The notes under the pieces: generated by a model | Database searches by the model: none | Told to the model about the DNA's origin: nothing | The model's input: the letters and a program-made list of their open reading frames with translations, nothing else | Shown: positions 1 through 6,305 of the stretch, one piece after another | Numbering within the stretch: the stretch's first letter is position 1 | Layout of the letters: each line of letters begins with the position of its first letter | NCBI GenBank assembly: GCA_015233755.1 | Contig: JADFXA010000133.1 | Location: 1-6,315 of the forward strand | DNA length: 6,315 nucleotides | Direction: 5' to 3' | DNA from: Desulfamplus sp. | GTDB lineage: Bacteria; Desulfobacterota; Desulfobacteria; Desulfobacterales; Desulfobacteraceae | Made by a program: the position numbers and the translations under genes

Positions 1-134
1 TCGTCTAAATCACTCTCAATCCTTTGAACCATTCTTGTGAGTGCAGATGGGGTTATATTGCAAATGCGGCTTGTCTTTCCAAAATGTAGAGATTCCGATA
101 GATTTCTAAAAATTTTAAGTTCATGAATGTTCAT
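1..134 (-). CDS. LysR-family transcriptional regulator, IlvY-like, N-terminal fragment (runs off left edge)
   Basis: The minus strand from the ATG at 134 down to base 1 is open for 44 codons and continues past the edge. The peptide begins MNIHELKIFRNLSESLHFGK and continues with TSRICNITPSALTRMVQRIE and SDLD. This is the N-terminal winged helix-turn-helix of a LysR-type regulator: an L-x-x-L/F-x-x-L-x-E-S-x-H-F-G helix, then the recognition helix TPSALTRMVQRIE. The ES-x-HFG and SPS-x-L-x-R-x-(I/V)-QR-(I/L)-E pattern most resembles IlvY, the activator of ilvC. LysR proteins are cytoplasmic, usually about 300 residues, and bind an effector through a C-terminal domain that is not in this window. 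The ATG lies 3 nt after the beta-helix stop (TGA-TTA-ATG). An AGGA at 144-147, inside the last codons of that gene, gives a 9-nt spacer, so the start is well supported. The IlvY assignment is tentative because the effector domain is missing; the LysR assignment is firm. Confidence 0.85.
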   Translation of the reverse strand, partial: MNIHELKIFRNLSESLHFGKTSRICNITPSALTRMVQRIESDLD

Positions 135-137
135 TAA

Positions 138-2120
138 TCAATATCCTGAAGCAACTGCCATTGCAAGCAGTTGAGTAACAGTTCCGACATTAAGAACTTC
201 CCAATTGCTAACCTCTCCCAGATAGTAGAGTTGTCCATCTTTTTCCGCAATATATGCACCTGTCCCAATATAATAGCGATAATAATAACCTGAAAGAGTT
301 TGAGATGACGCGCCTGATGGATTTATAATATCTGGAAATTTAGCTTCTAACCAGTTAAAAATCCTATCCGTGTCAGATAATATATTATTTCCACTATATG
401 TGTACGCCCCGGGAATATCTACACTCCCTCTTAATACTCCATCTTTATCTTTAGTTATAATGTTTGATAAATTTCCCTGAGGCACTACAGGTTTTTGGGG
501 TATATCACTCCATGAAAAATCAGGGATAGAGTATGCTCTAAAATTAGATGAATTTGAAGAAGAAGCACTACTTCTATTATTTGAACTATCTAAAAAATTG
601 TTATTTTTTGAAAGGTTTCCTCCCGTCAATGGTCGAAAATATCCTCCAGAAGGGTTAGTCAACTGAGGTTCAATACTATTAATGCTGTTCTCAGATAATA
701 ACTTTGAGGTGTTGCATGCAGGGTTAGCATCTGTGCAGCCACTATCATTATCTAACCCTAAGGGATGAGCTGATAAACCATTCCAAATAAGATTTCCACG
801 AATGACGAGATTATCATCTGCTTTTATAGGGTCTGGAATATTCTGAAATTCAAGAGGACGTTCTCTTGATGGCAATACTGTGAAATGGCTATAAAGAGTA
901 CTCTTACTTTTTGGATTATAGAAGATGTTATTATATATAAAGATATTTTTGTTTGGAATTGACTCAAGATTTTCAGATTCAACATAACTACCCCAACCTC
1001 CTGCAGCAATTAAATCCTCACAACGTTGTGATGGATTAGGTATTTCGTCAGTTGCACTACAGCCTCTTTCTCCAAAAACAGCCTGAAAAAGAGGAAAGCC
1101 ATTAGCTTGATCAGTTCCAACATTATATAGTGTATTAAATGCCATTAGGATATTATATCCACCAGACACACTCATTCCCACGCCTTCAATATTGTGCATT
1201 ATGTTGTTAACAAATTTTATGTCATAGGCTTCGTAGTGAAGCCAAGGAGTCTGCATAACTGCAAGATTAGATGATTGTCCAGCTTGAAATCCTAAATAGC
1301 CATGATGTAGCTCATTTCCTTCAATCTTAAGATATGCGGAACCACCTTTGATATACATACACCATTGACCAGCAGTATGAAGATTATTATTAATAAAATG
1401 TCCGTATTGAACTGCAAAATAATCTACAACGCTGTGCCAAGCTCCTGCAAATTCGCTATTTTCTACATAAATATATTGAGCTTGATTAACCTTTAAAACT
1501 TCTTGTAAATTGTTGCACTGGTCGTTATCACAATCAGGACCAATTACACTTAAACCTCGAATCAGCAGATGATCTGCCGATGCAATATGGAGAAGATTAT
1601 TGCCGCTAATATTAACAGGCAGCGTACCTCCACCTTTTAAATCCAAATCAATTAAATAGAGATAACTAACATTTTGGAAATCAAATCCACCACGAATTGT
1701 TACTGTATGTTTCCCATTTACAGCCTGAATAATCAAAGGGTGTTGATATGAACCTCTTCTATCTCCAAAATAGTTTAGGCAATTATCTGCTCTTTCATCT
1801 GGCTCACAGGAATATGTGCCGGGCATAAGATTTAATCTATATCCACTATTAGTTAGATTTTCTGTTTTTTCCCATGCCTCGGTTAAGGTACGTAAAGCTA
1901 AAGATGGTGTTAATCCTGTGTTGTTGTCATTACCATTTACAGGGTCTATCCAGATTTCACTTAAAATAGGAGTTCCTATGTCGTAGAGATTACTTGTTGT
2001 TGTAGCTGATGCTTTATCCACTCCATAAATAGTAGTATAAACAAGAATAGATAGAGCTAAAAGTAGAGTGAATAAAAATCTATAAAAAAAATTGATATGT
2101 CGGGAAATTGAATTAGACAT
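138..2120 (-). CDS. Secreted right-handed parallel beta-helix protein with C-terminal YYYRYY-type module
   Basis: A 660-residue exported protein. The ATG at 2120 is chosen because AGGAG at 2129-2133 sits 8 nt upstream and a clean signal peptide follows: basic/polar residues 1-14, a hydrophobic core about 15-34, and an ASA cleavage site near 37-39. An in-frame ATG at 2186 would put 22 unrelated residues before the signal and lies inside the upstream gene. The mature protein opens with IWIDPVNGNDNNTGL (56-70), the usual entry to a pectate-lyase/chondroitinase-like beta-helix. Asn-rich rungs follow to about 450, for example FINNNLHTAGQ, FVNNIMHN and IYNNIFYNP. Cysteines come in close pairs (105/114, 197/202, 354/367, 462/469), suggesting disulfides in loops outside the cytoplasm. 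A Ser/Asn-rich stretch (511-527) is followed by a GAYTY end (571-575) and a compact C-terminal module (586-635: IFNWLEAKFP, YYYRYYIGTGAYIA, GQLYYLG). This module recurs at the ends of exported proteins in other proteobacteria (recalled, not checked). Polysaccharide binding or cleavage is possible, but no catalytic residues could be assigned. Confidence 0.85.
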   Translation of the reverse strand: MSNSISRHINFFYRFLFTLLLALSILVYTTIYGVDKASATTTSNLYDIGTPILSEIWIDPVNGNDNNTGLTPSLALRTLTEAWEKTENLTNSGYRLNLMPGTYSCEPDERADNCLNYFGDRRGSYQHPLIIQAVNGKHTVTIRGGFDFQNVSYLYLIDLDLKGGGTLPVNISGNNLLHIASADHLLIRGLSVIGPDCDNDQCNNLQEVLKVNQAQYIYVENSEFAGAWHSVVDYFAVQYGHFINNNLHTAGQWCMYIKGGSAYLKIEGNELHHGYLGFQAGQSSNLAVMQTPWLHYEAYDIKFVNNIMHNIEGVGMSVSGGYNILMAFNTLYNVGTDQANGFPLFQAVFGERGCSATDEIPNPSQRCEDLIAAGGWGSYVESENLESIPNKNIFIYNNIFYNPKSKSTLYSHFTVLPSRERPLEFQNIPDPIKADDNLVIRGNLIWNGLSAHPLGLDNDSGCTDANPACNTSKLLSENSINSIEPQLTNPSGGYFRPLTGGNLSKNNNFLDSSNNRSSASSSNSSNFRAYSIPDFSWSDIPQKPVVPQGNLSNIITKDKDGVLRGSVDIPGAYTYSGNNILSDTDRIFNWLEAKFPDIINPSGASSQTLSGYYYRYYIGTGAYIAEKDGQLYYLGEVSNWEVLNVGTVTQLLAMAVASGY

Positions 2121-2128
2121 TGCCTTAT

Positions 2129-2133
2129 CTCCT
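2129..2133 (-). promoter_or_regulatory. Ribosome binding site of the beta-helix gene
   Basis: AGGAG on the minus strand, 8 nt before the ATG at 2120. It lies in the 22-nt gap after the stop of the upstream GAF-like gene (2143-2145). It is the strongest Shine-Dalgarno match in the window and fixes the start at 2120 rather than at the upstream in-frame ATG at 2186. Confidence 0.75.
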
Positions 2134-2142
2134 ATAAATTTA

Positions 2143-2922
2143 TTAATCAGAATATATGTCATAATCCGGATAATATTTTTTTGCACAATTTTGACAGATA
2201 CTATGACTAAATTGTGCTTCTGAATGAGCTTGAATATACCCTTCCATCTGCTGCCAATATCCTTTATCGTCTCTTATACTTTTGCAGTGCATACATATAG
2301 GCAACAAACCACTTAATGTTTTTATCTCTTTAAGGGCATGTTCAAGATTCTCTTTCTCCTTTCTAAGCTGGCTTTCTGTATCTTTGATTTTTTGGTGTCT
2401 TCTTGCGTTTTCTATCGCAAGAGCACAAACTTCAATTATTGACATCGTAAGGTTAAGATAATGTTCCTTATATTCAGGGAAACTTATCTCATCAATTTCA
2501 AGTACTCCAAGCCTGTTGTCATTATAATTTACTCTTACCCTGAAGCCTTTATTGGACTCTGTCCATTCATATTTTTTGTCAAAACTTAGAAGACGGCTTT
2601 TAAGTTCATTCTCATCTTCACTTGAAGATATTAAAGAGTATAATGTCTCAGACTGATTATCCTTTTGTAAAGATATATAAAATGCTTTTGCTGGTGAAAA
2701 AAGAGTCTGAAATACATTGAGGATGCTTTCAATTGACTCTTTTTCTGTCTCTGAATATATAATTTGTGTTAAAAGGTCAAATGCCATAGCATATTCAGAA
2801 ACTTCTCTTCTGGCAATTTCAAGCTCAATATGCTCTCCAGTCATTTCGTTACCCTCAATTAACAAATTAATCACCCTAAACCCAATTTGACGACCTACTG
2901 CAAAACCCATTTTTTTATCCAT
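2143..2922 (-). CDS. GAF-like sensory protein with coiled coil and C-terminal CxxC...CxxC module
   Basis: About 259 residues, soluble, no signal peptide or membrane segment. The ATG at 2922 is preferred: a GAG lies 4 nt upstream, whereas the in-frame TTG at 2931 has no visible ribosome binding site; an ATG at 2908-2910 is also possible. An in-frame TGA lies just above the TTG. From the 2922 start: residues 1-45 are helical; about 46-172 look like a divergent GAF fold (AFDLLTQII..., then AKAFYISL, GVLEIDEI, and a closing helix ending in ALAIENARRHQ); 173-204 is a charged coiled coil; 205-252 is the conserved tail LSGLLPICMHCKSIRDDKGY, ending in FSHSICQNCAKKYYP. The tail has two CxxC pairs (Cys210/213 and 243/246), a likely zinc-ribbon-like site. 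This tail is familiar from the ends of PAS/GAF/receiver proteins; its function is unknown to me. There is no kinase, cyclase or DNA-binding domain, so it probably senses or relays a signal with other proteins of the cluster. Confidence 0.8.
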   Translation of the reverse strand: MDKKMGFAVGRQIGFRVINLLIEGNEMTGEHIELEIARREVSEYAMAFDLLTQIIYSETEKESIESILNVFQTLFSPAKAFYISLQKDNQSETLYSLISSSEDENELKSRLLSFDKKYEWTESNKGFRVRVNYNDNRLGVLEIDEISFPEYKEHYLNLTMSIIEVCALAIENARRHQKIKDTESQLRKEKENLEHALKEIKTLSGLLPICMHCKSIRDDKGYWQQMEGYIQAHSEAQFSHSICQNCAKKYYPDYDIYSD

Positions 2923-2979
2923 TAAACTCAAGGGTGCAATTCAGTTTCTCAAGAGTTATATTATCCTAAAACTTATATC

Positions 2980-4023
2980 TTAGCAAACTAACGGATAATT
3001 ACCCCATTTATGAACAGCCTCAGATATTGCCATTAATACTTCATCAGGAACCTGAAATGGAATTTCACCATGGTTATCAGACAAAATAAATCCACCTCCT
3101 GCACCTGCCTGTGAAATAACTCTCTTTACATTCTCCTCTGCTTCATTAGGAGTCCATCTTCTCATCTCAATTCCATTCAAATTGCCCATAACTGTAATTT
3201 TATTTTTACAACTATTTTTTAACTCCTGAATATTTTCATTTACACTAACTCCAACTATAGCTGTACCAGTGTCAGCTATATCCTCAATAATAGATAGACA
3301 GCGGCCAGAAGCCATATGTGTTGCTGTTGGTCCTTTAATTTTGGCAATAGTTCGTTTAGCAATTTCAAACCCTGTCTTAAGATACATCTCTTTAGTTGTA
3401 ACTGTTGTTGAAGAGAATGGATCGAAATAACATATTGCTGTAGTTCCAGCTTCTAACTGTGCATTAGCCCAGTTTACACAAAACTCTTCATTTATTTTCA
3501 TCAGATGATTAAACAAATCAGGTCTCTCATACATCAGGTCAAGATATTTATCGAATCCCATCTGCATAACAGGTAATGAAAATGGAGACATTACGACTCC
3601 AATAATAGGAACTTCATCTCCGATTTTTTCCTTAACTATCTGAGATGATTTAAAAACTTTAGCAAGACAATGTGTACTCTTGACATCAGGAACTTCAAGA
3701 TTTTTAATATCATCAAACGTTTTAATTATGGGGATACCTGAATTTGCAGGTCCTTCATCATTATATATTACTTCACCGCCAAATGCCTCAATTTCAATAG
3801 GTGCATAAAAAAAATTATAAATAGAGTCATGGCGATATTTGGCTCGTAATCTTAACTGTCCCTCAGCTACATTTTCACCTTTGGCAAAATATTCTTTTAT
3901 GGAGAGTCCCAACTCTTTAGCTCCATGCATGGTGAAAAGTAGAAAAAAAGGAACACGATCTGGCTCGTTATGCCCAAGTGTTGTTAAAACTCTTTGTAAA
4001 GATGTCATATTGTTCTTAATCAT
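2980..4023 (-). CDS. UROD-fold corrinoid methyltransferase-like protein (MtaA/MtbA/CmuA type), lacking classic zinc ligands
   Basis: A 347-residue cytoplasmic protein covering the whole uroporphyrinogen decarboxylase superfamily fold. The N-terminus LQRVLTTLGHNEPDRVP (9-25) is typical of the family. The interior has IIGVVMSPFSLP (140-151), an acidic YFDPFSS (199-205) and MGNLNGIEMRRWTP (279-292). In MtaA/MtbA enzymes zinc is held by His-x-Cys and a Cys about 76 residues further on. Here the matching sites read His236-Met-Ala238 and a SDNHGEI loop (315-321), so both cysteines are absent; Cys242 and His318 are nearby. It is not a haem-pathway HemE: it sits beside a corrinoid protein with a 4-nt ATGA stop/start overlap (4020-4023). 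Family members move a methyl group between a corrinoid protein and an acceptor such as coenzyme M or a folate; the substrate here is unknown. The ATG at 4023 has GGATGG 6 nt upstream; the ATG at 4008 (Met6) is an alternative. Confidence 0.85.
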   Translation of the reverse strand: MIKNNMTSLQRVLTTLGHNEPDRVPFFLLFTMHGAKELGLSIKEYFAKGENVAEGQLRLRAKYRHDSIYNFFYAPIEIEAFGGEVIYNDEGPANSGIPIIKTFDDIKNLEVPDVKSTHCLAKVFKSSQIVKEKIGDEVPIIGVVMSPFSLPVMQMGFDKYLDLMYERPDLFNHLMKINEEFCVNWANAQLEAGTTAICYFDPFSSTTVTTKEMYLKTGFEIAKRTIAKIKGPTATHMASGRCLSIIEDIADTGTAIVGVSVNENIQELKNSCKNKITVMGNLNGIEMRRWTPNEAEENVKRVISQAGAGGGFILSDNHGEIPFQVPDEVLMAISEAVHKWGNYPLVC

Positions 4024-4649
4024 AAACTACCATCCATAACATTTTTTATGACTAATACAGCTTCTGAAGCAGTGCTGCACATAGCATCAGCTCCAACCTC
4101 CTGCCACAGTTGTTTGTCGAATCTGAAAGGAGCCCCGCCAACTACTATTTTTACATCAAGATTTAAAGCATCAAGTTTTTCTTTAAGATGTTTAACCTTA
4201 AGTGCGGAATGAAGCATAAGAACAGATACGAGAATAATCTCTATTTTATCGTTTTTAATGCGTTCAACCAACTCTTCAACTTCCATTGTCCCATAATCTA
4301 AAAGATCAAATCCGCTTGATCTTAGAAGTGAATAGACAATTGTTTTCCCAAGTTTATGACGATCTGAGAGTACACAGATAGCCATTTTGGGCTGATCTTT
4401 TCTATCTGGATCTCCAGGAGGTAATATTTCATCAATAAGCTCTTCACAAATACGACCAGCCATATAAACTTGAGACAAGGCAAATACTCCATCCTGCCAA
4501 CCTTTTCCTATACGCTCAAGAGCTGGAATTACTACATTCTCAATAAAACTTATTCTGTCAATAGATGTGCTGCTTTCCAAAATCTGCCTTGCAGCTATTC
4601 TGTTTATGGATAAAAGTGCCTCCATAAAATTACTTATATTGTTTTCCAT
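4020..4649 (-). CDS. Corrinoid (cobalamin)-binding protein, MtaC/MtbC-like
   Basis: A 209-residue cytoplasmic protein with the two-part layout of methyltransferase corrinoid proteins. Residues 1-80 form the helical cap (B12-binding-2 type: PALERIGKGWQDGVFALSQV, then YMAGRICEELIDEILPP). Residues 87-209 form the Rossmann-like B12 domain. The cobalt-ligand motif is intact: Asp96-Arg-His98-Lys-Leu-Gly101, then Ser142-Val-Leu144, then Gly171-Gly172-Ala-Pro. These spacings fit the family rule DxHxxG...SxL...GG, with His98 as the expected lower axial ligand of cobalt. The usual DxHDIGK is changed to DRHKLGK. The start ATG lies 3 nt after the kinase stop (TAA-TTT-ATG) with AAGAG at 4656-4660. The stop overlaps the start of the UROD-type gene, which argues that the two products act together. 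It could carry a methyl group or serve as a cobalamin-based sensor; the sequence does not decide between these. Confidence 0.88.
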   Translation of the reverse strand: MENNISNFMEALLSINRIAARQILESSTSIDRISFIENVVIPALERIGKGWQDGVFALSQVYMAGRICEELIDEILPPGDPDRKDQPKMAICVLSDRHKLGKTIVYSLLRSSGFDLLDYGTMEVEELVERIKNDKIEIILVSVLMLHSALKVKHLKEKLDALNLDVKIVVGGAPFRFDKQLWQEVGADAMCSTASEAVLVIKNVMDGSL

Positions 4650-4652
4650 AAA

Positions 4653-6305
4653 TTACTCTTTTAATTTGTTTTGTTTAATAACATCACGTATTTTTTTATC
4701 AAGATCACTTACCGTAACAGGCTTCATTAAAAAGCCTTTGATACCCATAGAAAGAGCTTTCTCTTCTGAGATAATTGTACTAAATCCAGTACATAACAGT
4801 ATTGGAATATCGGGGCGTATTTTAATTAACTCAAGTGAAAGTTTATCTCCTGACATATTTGGCATTGCCATATCAGTAATTACCACATCAAATTTATCAG
4901 GGTTAGCACGAAATGCTTCAAGAGCTTCAATACTGCTGGTGCGTGAAATAACCTGATAACCTAACCGCTCTAACATATTTTTTTGCAATTTAATCAACAC
5001 GGGTTCATCATCTACAAGAAGTATCTGTTCACTACCTCCCTCTACGGATGGTATCTTTACTTGAAGAAGCTCTTCTTGTTTTAAATAACTCTCAGCAACA
5101 GGCAGATAGATATTAAATTCTGATCCTTTGCCAATCTTGCTATCTACACGAATAGCACCACCGCAACCCGTTACAATTCCATGAATAGATGAAAGTCCAA
5201 GGCCAGTTCCTTTATCTCTCTTTTTTGTTGTAAAAAATGGGTCAAAAATTTTATCTTTTATATCTTCTGGTATTCCGACCCCTGTATCGGCTACTGTTAA
5301 ACAGACATAAATACCCTTTTGAATATCTTGACCAATTAAATCTTGCTCATTAAATTTTGGATTTAATTCAACCTCTTTCAAGGAGATTGTCATTGTTCCA
5401 CCTGTCTCTTCCATAGCATGATAAGCATTGGTTGCAAGATTCATTACAATCTGATGAATCTGTGTCGGATCGGCGTTTATAAGACCGCACTCTTTTCTAA
5501 TATCTTGCTTAATTTCAATTGTTGAAGGTACTGTAGAACGAATCAGTTTTAAAGCCTCTTTAACAATATGCTGCATCTTAATTAATTTTACTTCACTTTT
5601 TTCCTGACGAGCAAATGTAAGAATCTGCCTCACCATATCTTTCGCTCTCATAGAAGCAGCATAAATCTCATTAAGGCTGGAACGAAGTGGGCTACCTTCA
5701 GGAATCTCGTCTGACAGCATCTCTGTATAACCAATAATGGGAGAGAGAATGTTATTAAAATCATGTGCAATTCCACCAGCAAGAGTACCTATAGCTTCCA
5801 ATTTCTGGGCTTGGTGAAGCTGCTCATACATTTTTTTACTTTCAGCTTTAGCAAGTTTGTAATCAGTAATATCTATTGCCGTTGTAGTAAGGTATTCAGG
5901 CATACCCTCTTCATTTTTCAACAACATTCCAGTCATAAGCATGGGGAATGTTGTTCCATCACGGTGATAATGTAAAACCTCTTCCGGATAGAAAGCACCT
6001 TTATCAATAAGTTGGGAAAGAAGCTTATTAACCCATTCCATCTGCTCTGCGGAGTGAAACATACTCAAATGTTTTCCTGCCAACTCCTCTACACTGTATC
6101 CGTGAATCTTTGCAAAATAGCTATTGACGTATATAAGTTTACCATTCAATTGTGCAAAAGCAATGCCAACATTTGCATTCTCAAAAACTGTCTTGAACTG
6201 AAGAAGCTTCTTATTAGATTGTTTAAGATTGTTCTCAGCTTTTTTACGTTCGGTGATATCCTCAAAAACGACACCTGCGTAGTAATCATGAATCAGATAA
6301 CCCAT
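4653..6305 (-). CDS. Hybrid sensor histidine kinase: PAS - HisKA - HATPase - receiver (N-terminus probably incomplete)
   Basis: A 550-residue soluble kinase. Residues 1-24 are the last strand of a PAS domain plus its linker (AGVVFEDITERKKAE). A full PAS domain covers about 32-150 (FENANVGIAF ... HGYSVEELAG ... TTAIDITDYK). The dimerisation helix has the phospho-acceptor His181 in GGIAHDFNN. The ATPase domain has an N box NLATNAYHAM (Asn293), a G1 box DTGVG (340-344), an F box DPFF (355-358) and a G2 box GTGLG (366-370). The receiver (about 427-545) keeps Asp432/Asp433, phospho-acceptor Asp478, Thr506 and Lys528, so the whole phosphorelay core looks active. There are no membrane segments, so it should sense an internal signal, with PAS as the candidate ligand or redox site. 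No DNA-binding output is attached. It is first in the visible run, 3 nt before the corrinoid gene. The ATG at 6305 follows an in-frame TGA at 6309-6311 by one codon and has no strong ribosome binding site, so the true start may lie upstream or be disrupted. Confidence 0.85.
   Translation of the reverse strand: MGYLIHDYYAGVVFEDITERKKAENNLKQSNKKLLQFKTVFENANVGIAFAQLNGKLIYVNSYFAKIHGYSVEELAGKHLSMFHSAEQMEWVNKLLSQLIDKGAFYPEEVLHYHRDGTTFPMLMTGMLLKNEEGMPEYLTTTAIDITDYKLAKAESKKMYEQLHQAQKLEAIGTLAGGIAHDFNNILSPIIGYTEMLSDEIPEGSPLRSSLNEIYAASMRAKDMVRQILTFARQEKSEVKLIKMQHIVKEALKLIRSTVPSTIEIKQDIRKECGLINADPTQIHQIVMNLATNAYHAMEETGGTMTISLKEVELNPKFNEQDLIGQDIQKGIYVCLTVADTGVGIPEDIKDKIFDPFFTTKKRDKGTGLGLSSIHGIVTGCGGAIRVDSKIGKGSEFNIYLPVAESYLKQEELLQVKIPSVEGGSEQILLVDDEPVLIKLQKNMLERLGYQVISRTSSIEALEAFRANPDKFDVVITDMAMPNMSGDKLSLELIKIRPDIPILLCTGFSTIISEEKALSMGIKGFLMKPVTVSDLDKKIRDVIKQNKLKE

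Noticed and set aside
516..610. Serine/asparagine codon run in the beta-helix gene considered as a tandem DNA repeat
   Set aside because: The peptide is low-complexity but the codons vary and no regular repeat unit is present.
824..1009. Short minus-strand open frame inside the beta-helix gene
   Set aside because: It is an out-of-frame product of the AT-rich coding sequence of the beta-helix gene, with no domain and no ribosome binding site.
2121..2186. N-terminal extension of the beta-helix protein to an in-frame ATG at 2186
   Set aside because: The extra 22 residues would overlap the end of the GAF-like gene, precede the signal peptide, and ignore the AGGAG placed 8 nt before the ATG at 2120.
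2923..2931. TTG at 2931 as start of the GAF-like gene
   Set aside because: No ribosome binding site is visible before it; the ATG at 2922 has a GAG upstream and is the commoner codon. It cannot be fully excluded.
2923..2979. Possible terminator or promoter between the UROD-type gene and the GAF-like gene
   Set aside because: The only pairing found is a 5-bp AACTC/GAGTT stem with a long loop and no T-run after it, and no convincing -35/-10 pair is visible. The gap looks like a plain intergenic spacer within a transcription unit.
2980..4023. Assignment of the UROD-fold gene as haem-pathway HemE
   Set aside because: Its N-terminal pattern, the ATGA overlap with a corrinoid protein gene and the H-x-A...DNHGE sites fit the MtaA/CmuA side of the superfamily; no other haem gene is nearby.
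4567..4956. Plus-strand open frame opposite the kinase receiver and the corrinoid gene
   Set aside because: It runs antisense to two well-supported genes, has no recognisable domain or ribosome binding site, and reads as an antisense shadow. The same applies to shorter plus-strand frames at 3839-4039 and 5763-5975.
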